This document shows positions 22,986 through 35,144 of a stretch of DNA of 64,000 nucleotides, in pieces (positions within the stretch are counted from its first letter, which is position 1; the number at the start of each line of letters is the position of its first letter). A program made the position numbers and the translations under genes. Origin of the DNA: Sympetrum striolatum (Eukaryota; Arthropoda; Insecta; Odonata; Libellulidae); contig OX388348.1 of NCBI GenBank assembly GCA_947579665.1, positions 868,001 to 932,000 on the forward strand, given 5' to 3'. The notes beneath the pieces are model-generated. The model searched no databases. It was not told the origin of the DNA and was given only the letters and a program-made list of their open reading frames with translations.

Positions 22986-23890
22986 GTGTGTGTGTGTGTA
23001 TGTGTGTGTGTGATAGTAGGCGCTCTAACGTAAAAACTATTCGTCATATCTATACCAAACTTCATATATAGTACTGTGGTGTGTGCTGTCAGAGTTGATT
23101 AGTTTTTGGAGTAAATCGATCAACCGGAAGTCGAGCTTTATTCATTAAAGCTCATTTGCGGTTTTCAAAATATCTCCATAAATATGATATATAGGTATAT
23201 TGTGTTCCTTATTAAAGTTTTAGATAATCTGATTTAATATAACTTTTGTATTTAACATATTTTTGTATCACCGGTTGATTAGGAGTTATTCGTGAAATAC
23301 TGATAAACCGGAAGAAGATGATTATGTACTTTGTGGGCGCTCTAACATGAAAACTACTTGTCGGATCTACACCAAATTTCATATATAGTACTTTTATTAC
23401 AGTCGTTAGAGTTGATTAGTTTTTGGAGTGAATCGGTTACCCGGAAGTTGAGCTTCATTCTTCAAAGCTCATTTCCGGTTTTCAAAATATCTCCATAAAT
23501 ATGATATTTAGGTATATACTATTATTTATAAATGTTTTAGAAAATATAATTTACTATAACTTTTGTATGAAATATATTTTTGTATCATTGATTTTTTAGG
23601 AGTTATTCATGAAATACGGATAAACTGGAAGTTGCTGATTATGTACTTTGTGGGTGCTCTGGGCTCTATGGGCGAAAGGCCAAATTCATCGTTTTTCATC
23701 GAGCATGTCCCGAAAAACATTATTTATAATGTTTATTACGTAAAAGATAATAATATATAAATTAATCACTCATCTTCCAAGTTTAGAATGAATATAGAGT
23801 TCGAAAATACTGTCGTAGATAAATATTTACATCTTATGTATGGAGAAAGTCATGTGCTGGCCACATCAGATTTTTTAACTGATACTGATG
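22782..23890 (+). repeat. Family B repeat (tactttctcc family), full copy
   Basis: It starts TACTTTCTCCATATACGAAG, itself partly palindromic with the following GTATAGAGAAAGTA. Next come tgttttggggtccctagaac and a long (GT)n tract (22903-23013). Two roughly 317 bp tandem units follow, each with actttgtgggcgctct, agttgattagtttttggag, aaccggaagt and gtttaggagttatt-type blocks. It ends atggagaaagtcatgtgc, tggccacatcagattttt. The start word ACTTTCTCCATAT is repeated inverted just before the 3' hairpin ATGTG-CTGGC-CACAT. Other copies: 25712-27676 (minus, two), 46232-46900, 54738-55556 and 55557-56552. The layout resembles Helentron-associated elements; this class is an inference. Confidence 0.8.
22903..23013. 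repeat. (GT)n microsatellite inside family B
   Basis: A nearly pure GT tract with a few A interruptions. The apparent Cys-Val and His-Thr reading frames here are artefacts. Equivalent tracts occur at 27483-27548, about 26583-26608 and 55681-55755. Confidence 0.97.
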
Positions 23891-23899
23891 AATCAATTT

Positions 23900-25710
23900 C
23901 TTCATATTGTTTTTTGCGACTTTTTTTGGAAAATTCGCCTAAAGTCACGTATCCGAGGAAAAAGCGTATTTTTCCGAAATTCCGAAGCGAAGTTTATTTG
24001 AGCTCGTGAATGATGGCGCACGGAGATTGACCGTACGCTGCTCGCTAATCACATAAGTTATGTGTTTTTATTGGGCTTATTCACCGAGGGACGTGAGGAA
24101 TGAACTGGAATTGCCCCAATTTATTTGTAGCCGACTTTGATTGCGAAATACAATTGATCTCTCACGTTCGCTTAAAAGTTTATTTGACGGACGCCCTTTT
24201 GCCGAAGAAATATATCATCGAAATTATGATGGATTAATTGATGGAATGAATACGTTTGTCGTGTGGAAGTTTTATTTGCTAACCATTGACGTGTTAGTTT
24301 ATAAATAGACAAGAAAGTGCACCTCTGAGATCACCATCGCTTGAATTAAATGGCAAATCCGATGAGAGGAAGGGATGGAAAATCTATCTTTGCCTATGTA
24401 ATTACACCTTCTCTGTAGAAATGCTAAACTTGGAATAACTTAGTGATGTTTTATGCACTTAAGAATTAAACAATGGTGGAACAACTGGAAATTATTTAAA
24501 TTACAGCGTCAGAAATTGTAGATTTAGCGTTGAAGAAAGTATACGGTTTTAGAATTAAATAAATATATGAAAAAATGCGAATCATTGACCTAGGGTATAT
24601 TAAAATAATCGTTTTCAGATTATCTCCTTTGATTTGTAACATAAAAGGGTTGGTTTATTCAGCGTTTCTGTCTAATTTTTCTAATCTATGTTTGTAGCAT
24701 ATTTCGAATTTTCCTTCTCCAATTTACTTATCCGAAGAAGATTTCACCGAGAAATGCTCTTCTTTGTGACCATACTTCAAAGAAGGATATCATTTCATTC
24801 TATGGATCAGTTTCATAAATTGATTCTCATCACTAAAATCCCAACTTAACTCCTGATCCTTGAATTTCACTTCATCCATTGGTACATTAAAAAATGGGAA
24901 TATCTTCTCGTCTTTACAATGTATTCTAACATTCTATAAATTTATTTCTAGAAAACGAAAGCTGATCTTAGTCTTGAGGAGCGATTCCTCTCGACATTGC
25001 TGTCGAAAGAGAAGAAAAATTATGCTGATGAATATACCAACAATTCTCTAGGTATCCGTTTAATTATTTACGGATGAACATCTTTAAATAATCTAGACAG
25101 ATTTATTCTACTTGTAGTGTCTATTATCCTTTCTGTGGATTAGATCGAATTAGAACGGTGCTGAGGAATAAAATAAAAACTGCTCAGCGGTATATTAGAG
25201 CCACTCTTCGATTCGATCTATCAATTATAGCACGAAGAAGCTGTATCTGAGTGTTTTTAAGCACGTAAAAGTGAGAGAAAAAGCGAATCGGCCGTGAAAA
25301 GTAACATCTTTCCATTTAATAGCTGCGCTAACAGAGATTATCCATCTTCTCGTACGTTAACGTCAACCTCTGCCGAAAAAATCACTTTTTCGAAACCCCT
25401 TTAGGAAACTTTCTCATTTCTTTCCCTGCGAGCCTTGCGGAACAAGAAGAAGTAGGCTCACGTGTTTAGACATTGTTTATGATCCCTTTTTTAACCTCGA
25501 ATATACCCGCTTTTTACCCTCCAAATAAAGCCGTCTTTATTTTGGAGAGATGGTAGAGAGACTATTAGATATTCTTTCCATCCAATCCATCAACATTGTG
25601 TGCCTGTTTAATAAATAGATATCTTTGAGGAGAGATTACAATAAACGTAATAATTGTGAGCATAAAAAAGCATTGGAATACAATTACGAAAATGTGTCAA
25701 TGCTAGGAAA
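23900..25710. other. AT-rich DNA, nothing recognised
   Basis: No domain-bearing ORF and no repeat match noticed. Confidence 0.5.
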
Positions 25711-25711
25711 A

Positions 25712-27487
25712 CTTCTACAAAAATCTGATGTGGCCAGCAAATGACTTTCTCCATATATATAAGATGTAAATATATATCTACGACAGTATTTTCGAACTCT
25801 ATATTCAATCTAAACTTGGAAGATAAGCGATTAATTTCTATCATATTATCTTTTACGACACAAAAATTATAAATAAGGTTTCTCGGTACATTTTCGATGA
25901 AAAGCGATGAAGTGGCCCTTCGCCCCAGCGCCGAGAGCGCCCACAACGTACATAATCAGCAACTTCCGGTTTATCAGTATTTCACAAATAACTCCTACAC
26001 AATCAGTGATACAAAAATATGTTTCGTACAAAAGTTATAGTAAATTTCATTTTCTTAAACGTTTATAAATAATAGTTTATGGCTAAATATTGTATTTATG
26101 GAGACATTCTGAAAACCGGAAATGAGCTTTGAAGAATGAAGCTCGACTTTCGGTTAACCAATTTACTCCAAAAACTAATCAACTCTAACGACATCAACCA
26201 AAATACTATATATGAAATTTGGTGTCGATCCAACAAATACTTTTTATGTTAGAGCGCCCAGAAAGTACATAATCAGCTACTTCCGGTTTAGCAGTATTTC
26301 ACGAATAACTCCTAATCAACCGGTGATACAATAATATGTAAAATGCAAAAGTTATAGTAAAACATGTTATCTATAACTTTTATAAGTAATACAATATACC
26401 TATATATCATATTTATGGAGATATTTTGAAAACCGGAAATGAGCTTTGATGAATGAAGCTCGACTTCCGGTTAATCGATTCACTCCAAAAACTAATCAAC
26501 TCTGACAGCACACACCACAGTACTATATACAAATTTTGGCAGTGATACGACTAATAGTTTTCACGTTAGAGCGCCCACTATCACACACACACACACACAT
26601 ACACACAGACATCATTCCAAAAATCTGATGTGGCCAACACATGACTTTCTCCATATATAAGATGTAAATATTTATCTACGACAGTAATTTCGAACTCTAT
26701 ATTCCATCTAAGCTTTGAAGATGAGTGATTAATTTATATATATTATTATCATTTACGTCACAAACATTATAAATAATGTTTTTCAGGACATGTTCGATGA
26801 AAAACGATGAAGTGGCCTTTCGCCCCAGCGCCCAGAGCGCCCACAACGTACATAATCAGCAACTTCCGGTTTATCAGTATTTCACAAATAACTCCTAAAC
26901 AATCCGTGATACAAAAATATGTTTCATACAAAAGTCATAGTAAAATACATTTTCTAAAACTTTTATTACTAATACTATATACCTAAATATCATATTTAAG
27001 GAGATATTTTGAAAACCGGAAATGAGCTTTGAAGAATGAAGCTCGACTTCCGGTTGACCGATTTACTCCAAAATCTAATCAACTCTAAACACACAAACCA
27101 AAATACTATATATAAAATTTGGTGTTGATCCGACAAACAATTTTCATGTTAGAGCGCCCACAAAGTACATAATCAGATACTTCCGTTTTATCGGTATTAC
27201 ACGAATAACTCCCAATCAAGTGGTGATACAAAAATATATTAAATACAAAAGTTATAGTAAATTACATTATCTAAAACTTTTATAAGAAATACAATGTACG
27301 TATATATCATATTTATGGAGATATTTTGAAAACCGGAAATGAGCTTTAATGAATAAAGCTCGACTTCCGGTTGACCGATTTACTCCAAAAACTAATCAAC
27401 TCTGACAGCACACACCACAGTACTATATATGAAGTTTGGTGTTGATACGAGCAATAGTTTTCACGTTAGAGCGTCCACTATCACACA

Positions 27488-27544
<57 letters not shown>

Positions 27545-27676
27545 ACAGACATCATTCCGAAAATGGTCAAAACGTGTTCTAGGGACCCCAAAACATGTAT
27601 TTCCGTTGAAATCTAGAAGTCGATTTTTTTCATGAAAACAATACTTTCTCTATACTTCGTATATGGAGAAAGTAAA
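25712..27676 (-). repeat. Two tandem family B copies, inverted relative to 22782-23890
   Basis: Both copies open, as read on the plus strand, with aaaatctgatgtggcca (the inverted 3' hairpin end) at about 25718 and 26622. Only the right copy keeps the inverted start word (ttcgtatatggagaaagta, near 27655-27676). The left copy stops at its CA tract (about 26608), so its 5' end was lost where the copies join. The roughly 320 bp units with inverted acttccggtt blocks recur four to five times. The right copy carries a CA tract at 27483-27548. Confidence 0.8.
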
Positions 27677-27729
27677 AACGGGGGCGTATGAAACAAGCGA
27701 CGAACCACTTTGCTTTCTATAAAGTATAC

Positions 27730-28030
27730 TGCCCGAAGTCAAAAATACCTCACCCCTCTAACATTAGGTACCAAGAGATAGTAGTAAGTATTAGTTATTA
27801 AAATGAGGCTTAATAGACAGGATGAGGAGCGAGGTAGCTTATCCTCGCTTTCCTTACTGATCCAGATTGAATTACGGGGAATGTGTCCCCGTAATTGAAA
27901 CAAAATGACTCTACGCTTACCTTTGCATTTCATTAGGGGAGACCTTAATTACTGCCACGGACTCATACCTTAGTAGCTTTCATCACAGCCGTGATTAAGA
28001 CTGCGGAAAAATTAGATAAACTTTCCTGTA
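27730..28030 (+). repeat. Dispersed repeat family C copy
   Basis: It shares acaggatgaggagcgaggta, a gatccag/gagccag block, then tagctttcatcacagccgtg with copies at 40560-40960, 47025-47220 and 52785-53005. All four lie in the same orientation. Non-coding, class unknown. Confidence 0.65.
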
Positions 28031-29156
28031 CCATAAGATAAATGAAAATGGAAATTGAAATAGGTAAAATATGGGAAAGTAACAGGTGGAAAAAAGAAGT
28101 GTTCCAAAATTGATGTTACAACTTTGCAGACCTGCCATTGCTGTAAATTTTCAAAGCAGAATCATGCCGTCTCCATAGTATGTATGGCTATAAGCCACCA
28201 AAAATTGATAGCATGGGAGAGGATGGGAAAGTTTAATTTTTAACCCGTATCTGAGTAAACTAAAAACAATTTCTTTTGGGAAAACGGTGTAAAAGAGATC
28301 TACAAAGCAAAAAAAAAATTAGTCGATTCCTAAAATTTATTAACTTGGGTAAAATAGTTCGTAGATAACGATATCAATATCAGAATTACAAATTCTCTCC
28401 TCTACTTAAAAATCTCCACCAGTAACCACTTTAATGCTGTTTCAGAGAGAAATCTCTGGATATGGAAAAAATACCAGGTGATAAAAATATGAATCTCTTT
28501 CAAACTTTATTCATAAACATACCTCTGTAGATTTAGAACGCCTACTAGCCGATTTAATTAAAAAAGGTCGTCATGGGTATCGAAATTTGCAAGATCAGAA
28601 CTTGAATCCGAATTGAATTCGAACTTTCTCTCCTAAGAGAAACTATTAGGAGAGAAAGTTCCAAAACTGGGAGTCCGCATTAACAATTAAAAATGATTCA
28701 GCGTCCGCAGATGATTTATTCCAGTTTTACCTACTGAAATTTCATAATCAATTCTTTGTGATTCATCTTTAATTTTTCTAAAATAGTCTGCATTCGATAA
28801 AAATTCGCTTTGTCCGTGTCAGCAGTAAATCGTGCGCGGAAAACCCTGCATTCAAGGGCATGGAAAGATGTCATTTGTTGGAGCCAAGCTGAATTTAAGG
28901 GAGGGCAACAGATTCTAAAGTGTCAGAAATTCTTAGGACACAAACCTTTTTTCCAAAACATATCATGCAATATCCATAACCAATCAAGATCCATAATAAT
29001 ATCATCTAATATTCATATGTACGTGTTATAAGTCGCGGGTTGAGGTTAATAATATATAATTATTTTTTCTAAGAATCTCTTACGTATTTTACATCCTCTA
29101 TTCTTCTATTACTTTCTCATAGTGTTCTCTTTAATTTAATGTTGATATAATAATGC
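28031..29156. other. AT-rich DNA, nothing recognised
   Basis: Short ORFs without motifs. A small inverted repeat (ctctcctaagagaaact ... attaggagagaaagtt) lies at about 28628-28662. Confidence 0.45.
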
Positions 29157-29225
29157 CGATGGGTTAGATGGAAGAAGAGACTCTTAGTCTCAATCCTGCC
29201 CAAATAAAGACGATTATTATTATAA
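29157..29225 (+). repeat. Non-LTR 3' tail, (ATT)n-ended
   Basis: The plus strand reads gggttagatggaagaag, agactcttagtctcaatc, then cccaaataaagacgattatt. It is the same tail as 4488-4560 (minus) with a short AGACTC/GAGTCT hairpin. Confidence 0.65.
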
Positions 29226-29985
29226 AATTTTTATATATTGTATAAAAATTTAATACTAAAGTAATCCCACGTGAAATAAAAAGGAGAAATCATATTACAG
29301 CTTTTCGTTCAAAATTGTAGACGAATCATTTCATATTTGAGACGATCATCGAGTCTTTCTTTTTTTATAAGTCGATATAAGGGATGGGGTTAAATATAAG
29401 GATATGAAGGAGATGGCTATTAATCGGGATTATTGATTGTGCAGAACCTACCGAAAGGTTGAACACTTATGATGATGAAAATTGCTAGTGCCCAGTTATC
29501 GGAAAGACTTCCACTAATTACGTATTTTAAAAATCGTGACTTATGAATGCCTACGAAGGAACTAACGATGAAACTTTGTTATAGAAAGAACGCTTCGAGT
29601 TTGCCACCCCTGAGGATAATCTTAACAGCACCGCTGGCGATTTCGGCGATGAATAAATCACGTAGCGCTGCTCAAATTAAAAATTCACCATCTCATTTTC
29701 TTCGTACGAATTCCAAATGTAGCCATAAATGTTTTCCTTAAGTAGAAACTTACTCAGAAATCATATACTCGTATTTCCCTTCAAATTTTTATTCACTACG
29801 ACCTGATTCGACCTTGTAGTATTGACAAAAACTGGAGAGAACTGTGTCATTTTCCCGTATAATGTACTCGGTGATGGATATTAATGTCGGAACCGGTAGT
29901 AATAAATGAAAGGTTTGGAGAGAACACGAAATAATATTTTTTGTGAATTTTTATACAAATTTCCTCAATATTTGGTAATCTAGAG
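29226..29985. other. Spacer with a fragment shared with 1425-1475
   Basis: 29370-29460 resembles about 1425-1475 (ggggtta ... atgaaggagatgg). Otherwise unassigned. Confidence 0.45.
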
Positions 29986-29989
29986 CTGT

Positions 29990-30130
29990 GATTTCCAAAT
30001 CCTGTGAAATCTAAAACGAAGTTCCACGACGAAAATAAGAATCATCATTTAACTTCTCTTCCGTTGGTACTCGTCTAGATTTTCTTGTATAGTTATTTCT
30101 AATTAAATTTCATATCTCAGCACGCATCCA
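29990..30130 (+). repeat. Partial family A copy
   Basis: gttccacgacgaaaataaga, cttccgttggtactcgtct and a tttctaattaaatt block match the second half of family A. Confidence 0.55.
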
Positions 30131-32135
30131 CAAGCGCGACCTTCAGACAAACACCCTGCGGATAATAAACGAACCTCCGCTCCTGGACACCTGTATACCT
30201 TTCCTTGTTCCGGAGTTAGAAAATCGGACTTTGCTCAATCTTAGAAGCTACACATCATGTCTTATTGTATTCAATTTATGAAATATAATTTCATATGATT
30301 TATTAATTGCTGTTTTTTCATTTCATCAGCCGTCCATAGGCATCGGAAAATCCAATCGCCCAGGGCCTCGCGAAGTCTCCCCCTGAATAAGGCGTCTCAC
30401 ATTTAAATCAAACCTTTATGATGAAGCAAATATCCTCCCATTACCTAAATATCTCTCCTGAATATAAGTAACATTGATGATTCGATTGATAGCAAACGAA
30501 AATGAAAACAAGGACCACGGTATTTACAGTATCCGCCTCATCTCATCGTAAATATTCGAATTTCGTGCATCTTCTTGAATCTGGTTATATCAGCAAATCA
30601 CAGAATTGTTTAATATAGAAATAAAGAAAATGTTTGGAACGAACAAAATAATTTTACAAAAGCTAGAGATGAAGTTGAAAACAGAAACCCCTATGATGTC
30701 GGATTTTCTTCCGAAAGAAATGCAGTTTAACTGCAAATAGATCACTGATATCCGTCTTGCTTAACACCTACGTGAGAAAGAGCCTAAGGAGCATACTTAA
30801 GCTAGAAAATTTCCAGCTGTTCGTAGCTACTCCAAATTTTGCGATGAGACCAGGAACACCAAATCGTGGGAAACATTCGGTAGAGATGGCGCTAAAGATG
30901 GCAGGTGTAACGCCGACCTAATGAAGTAGAATAGGACAGTGTAACTGTGGAAACAGGAGGGCACGTCGTAGGCCTTCGGAAAGTGTAACATCTATGGCCC
31001 GGAAAACTTTCTGATTACTGCCTCGCCTTCTATCGATATGTTATTATTATTTGATATTTGTTTGTAGCTTTGTCTTTAATCTCTCCTCCTGTCGATGTCT
31101 TCTCAGCCGATTATTGATTAATTTTATGCATCCGTAGTTTATCTTTGAAAGAATGTTCACGTTAAAAAATAGTTGACGATTTGACTCAAATCATCAATAT
31201 TGTGGCGCATTACTTTATATTTATAGTGTCACAACTATCTACTATTTTATCATCTGGTTTGATTTGTAATCTTCGCGCGCAGGTAACCTTACCAACGGTT
31301 TTATTTCTTTAAAGAAAGCAACTGTCAAGACTATTCGTATGTCTAAAATAACAGCAGTGTAGTAATTCACTCAGTCAATTTTGACGTCTAAAATGACGCA
31401 AGGCTCTTATGAAGATGCAACGTTGCCGTTCTTACTCACCGCCCAATCTTTAACTGTATCTGTGTACTATATTCTTATAAAATGTGTGTGTAGTCAATTA
31501 TTATAGCCACAATCTTCCAGCCGAGAATCCATACTTTCATTCTTTGTCGCTATAACACTCGAGCTAATATACTCTTAGCTTTCTTCGCACCACGCAGATA
31601 TTGCAAACCTCATCCGAATGCTAAAAGCGAGAGCCTGTTTCAGGGGCCCACAAATATACAACGTCTTCCGCCACAAGAATCGTCAGGATTATTGCTGAGG
31701 CGGCGGAGGAAGGCCCCAAGAGAAGACTATTTTGCCTACGAAGCGACAAAGTTTCTCTCGCGGTTCTTGAGTTTACTTTCTCACGCATTTGACTTCCTCT
31801 CGATAGCGGCCTCGTGGTCCAGACGGCGTGTTTGTGTTCTTTAGCTCAAGCGGTCAAGCGCCTTCGAGCGCACTCCGCTGCTATGCGTATATGAAGTTGA
31901 GAAGAAGGAGGTGGCCCATCCGGTTGTTCAAAATGGATTAAAATGGTGGAGCCGTCTGGCATTTTCTCATAAGAGCAACCTCGAGTCCTTCTTCGAAAGG
32001 AGAACAAGTTGCAGGTCCTGGGAAAGAGGAGAGATCGGTCGCAAAGATCGCTGTATTGGAATTTGGGTTTTAGTCAGATATGCCTGTGCTTAAGTCCCGG
32101 GAGCAGTTACTTTATTATATATTAAATGAAAATGA
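30131..32135. other. Unassigned DNA
   Basis: No gene recognised. GCGGCCTCGTGGTCCAGACG at about 31806-31825 resembles a tRNA A-box region, but no B-box follows at the right distance. Base composition is somewhat less AT-rich at 31560-32100. Confidence 0.4.
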
Positions 32136-32140
32136 AAATT

Positions 32141-32335
32141 ATTTTGAAGGAGTTATAAATCGAGATGGGAGAAGGAAGTGAAGAAATAAAAAAGCCACGA
32201 TGTCTCCTTCTTTGATATATTTACATGGTTAGCGTAAATGTGTAAGAGCATCCAGAGAAGATGAATGCTTATCATTTATTCGAATGGAAGTAGCAAATTA
32301 ACAAAGTGAATTAAAATTATTCAACGTATGTAAGA
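32141..32335 (+). repeat. Dispersed repeat, partner at 44105-44300
   Basis: The copies share aatcgagatgg ... agaaggaagtgaagaa, tctccttctttgatatattt, agatgaatgcttatcattt and caaagtgaattaaaattatt over about 195 bp, at roughly 85-90 percent by eye. No coding signal. Confidence 0.8.
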
Positions 32336-32339
32336 AATC

Positions 32340-33020
32340 AGCACAGTGTTGTTGGAAGTGTTGTAAAACCTTAAGGGACCTTTTCAAAGCAGAATTTATG
32401 AATGAAAAAATTAATAAAAGTCGTAAGATTCTTTTAAATTTTATTGAAAGAATCCTTTATTAGGAAAGATTTGAAAAATAATTGCGTATTTTAGAATATT
32501 TTTTATAATTTTATAAAAATACCATAAATAGCTGATGTAAAAACGATTTTTTCACTACTGCTTCCATTCAGTCAAGAAAAATCTCTGAAAACTTTGCTGA
32601 GGTTTCTCAAAATCTCTGAGGTCAATAAAAATGTTTTTGTTACTGCCTTAAAAACTTGTCCGATGTATCAGCTTTTTGCCACGTAAATTTTATTGAGCTA
32701 TCTTTACGGTAGCATACTTAAAATTAGATTTTTAAAACGCAGTAAGTCGAAGATTAACGGAGAAGTCAAAAACTTATTTTTAAATCAAACATGTGTCTTT
32801 AATGTGTTTAATCATCCAGACTAAAAAACGTTTTTCTAATTGGGATCGCCTTGGCACTCTTACGGCGGAGAAAAGAAATCCCCCTTCCCCCTCGTTATAA
32901 GGCGAAGCAAACAACAATATACCTCGCGAGTATCACTAAGTAGGGACCATTGTTGGCAGTATCTAAGCTTTCACAACAATCTATACCGCGAGCGCTTCAA
33001 TACCAATTCAGCCATTTTAT
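32340..33020. other. AT-rich DNA, nothing recognised
   Basis: No gene or repeat recognised up to the ATA microsatellite at 33021-33052. Confidence 0.5.
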
Positions 33021-33054
<34 letters not shown>

Positions 33055-33115
33055 CCGTCTTTCTATTATGGGCGAATTTTAGCCTAGGAAGGCTATTCCT
33101 CCAATTAACCCCTTT
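33021..33115 (-). repeat. (ATA)n tract and non-LTR 3' tail
   Basis: A pure (TAA)n run at 33021-33052 is followed by gccgtctttctattatgggc and gaattttagcctaggaaggc. This is a diverged minus-strand version of the tail seen at 4488-4560. Confidence 0.55.
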
Positions 33116-33139
33116 TATTAATTTTTTTTGCATTTTATT

Positions 33140-33330
33140 TTATTAATATCACACACACACGACCATTCCCTAACCGGAAAAATCCGATTAGCCGGGACTC
33201 GAACCCGGGACCGTGAGGTTGGAGCGTTAACGCGCTAGCACGATAACCACTCCGCCACCACGCGTGGTGGCGGAGTGGTTATCGTGACCACGCGAGTGGT
33301 TATCGTGACCACGCGTGGTGGCCACGGCCG
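33140..33330 (-). repeat. tRNA-derived SINE with a perfectly palindromic head
   Basis: The minus strand from about 33262 reads GTGGCGGAGTGGTTATCGTG (A-box), then CCCGGGTTCGAGTCCCGGC (B-box), then CGGATTTTTCCGGTTAG and a (GTGT) and T-rich tail. The SINE at 59945-60052 has the same CGGATTTTTCCG after its B-box. The head is duplicated in inverted orientation: 33239-33262 and 33263-33286 form a perfect 48 bp palindrome. A 21 bp direct repeat (gagtggttatcgtgaccacg) follows at 33273 and 33294. Confidence 0.8.
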
Positions 33331-34885
33331 GTCAATTAATGGTAAGTTGAGGACAAAGTGGCCGCAGACTAGGATTTCGATAGTTGTATTTATTGAAAAT
33401 ATGAATATTTGTTCGATTTTACATTTTTCCCATTTCTACACTTGTATTCGTTCGTAGATTTCGCATGTTTTCATTGAGATAATGCTGTGGAATCTCCGTT
33501 TCGTAAATCTCTTGTGAAAGTGCATTTCTTACTCTAATGGAATATATTTTGCAATACTCTGTGGTTCCGAAACGGATGGGTAATATCTTTTATGAACATT
33601 CAATATCTTTTAAAGAGATGGATTTTTTTTAAGTTATAACATTTATCCGTCCATTTTGTATTAATCAATTATAGCAGTTTTAAGCGAGGTATATTCAAGG
33701 AGGTCAAGGCGATGCCTAATTAATGGAAATTAACATTGGCGGCGAACCTTTCTTACTTACACAGTAAAAGTAACATAAGGTTCTATTGTTAAATAAATAA
33801 CCAGTTTGATATCAATAAGAACTTAAATTCTGTTTCTTATTCAAATGAAGCCAGTTTATACTGCGTACAATTGACTGGAATCTTTACTCCAATGACTCCT
33901 ACACTCTTTGTTGCTACTAATTGCTATATAATTTCGCCTTAATGAATAATCAGAGTCTATATGATCACCAGTGCAAAAATGCTTTCTTCCTGTCATCGCA
34001 TATTTTATTCTGAATAAATACCACATACAAACTGTATTTGAATAAACTAAATTTATATTTGCCGAAACTTCAAAAGCCAGAGCATTATTTCCATCCTACG
34101 GTATTGATTTTTGACGTTTACTTAATAGTGTAGCCCATTTTCAGGTACGAATTACACGAGCTGCTGCGACAGTTATAAAAATGGATTATTTAACATTTTC
34201 CGTATGATTATATTGCTCTTTACGTTTAGATATTTAAAATTGAATTTATAGATAACAAATTCAATGCCTATATTATCAGCTTGTACTCGATTATGCACGT
34301 TATTTAGATAAATTCGAAAAACGTCTTTGAAAATGGACATTGGATAATTGCTTTCAGTTTTTGCTGAAAGAAGGGAAAGCAATTGGCATTGTTTTCCATC
34401 AGATGGCATTTAAAACAAGGATTGATTTTACTGCATCTAAATAAAAGTTTGAACCTTCCATTACGAACGCGGAAGTTAATAAATTCAAGCAATTTTTAAC
34501 AGGATTATCTTCAAAATTCGATTCTCGTTTAAGAATGCAATAACCGCTCAGTTGATGATCATCCTTCACTGCTCTTTGTGTCTTTCAGCAGTTTCAGTTT
34601 TATCAGAATTTTCCATTGAAATAATTGCGATAGTCATTCTCATTTGGGAGAGCACCAATCTGGCATCGAACTCACGCACACTTGGTGGCATTTCTGTGAC
34701 AAATTAAACGCAGAAGTCTCCTTGGACCTCCTCGATTTGAATTCTCTATCCTACAGAGAGGTACCTTCGAATTCATAATGTCGACTTCTGTAATGGAATT
34801 GGTTTTTATTTGTGTTTCCTCAGAGAATATGTCGTACTACACATTTTAAACCGATGCAAGGAGTAGTTATTGATTCCTCCGTGAA
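33331..34885. other. AT-rich DNA, nothing recognised
   Basis: No domain-bearing ORF and no repeat copy recognised. Confidence 0.5.
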
Positions 34886-35144
34886 GATAGATAGATAGAT
34901 AAAGGTCTTTATTGTCGGGCGAAATTGAGACTGATTAGTCCCATCTTACATTTAACCCGTTGCAAAAAAGTGAATAAATAATAAAATAAAAAGACAATGA
35001 TAATCATAATAAAAAAATAAATAAAAAAATGAACATTTGGCGAGTCAAAACAAAAAAAAAATTTGTTAAAGTAGTTCAAATGAGCATAAAGAGAAAAGAA
35101 AATATATACAAGTATGTGCATATATATATATATATATATATATA
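34886..35144 (-). repeat. 3' UTR and tail of the non-LTR copy at 38391-39171
   Basis: The minus strand ends gactaatcagtctcaattt, cgcccgacaataaagacctt and (TATC)n. It has the same orientation as the reverse-transcriptase fragment at 38391-39171 and lacks any other 5' partner. The simplest reading is that one LINE copy is split by the array at 35145-38275. Confidence 0.6.

Noticed and set aside
22823..23071. ORFs rich in Cys-Val or His-Thr over GT/CA tracts (also 27429-27635 and 55513-55806)
   Set aside because: Direct translation of a microsatellite inside family B; no independent coding evidence.
31800..31870. SINE head at the GCGGCCTCGTGGTCCAGACG word
   Set aside because: No B-box follows within the expected distance.
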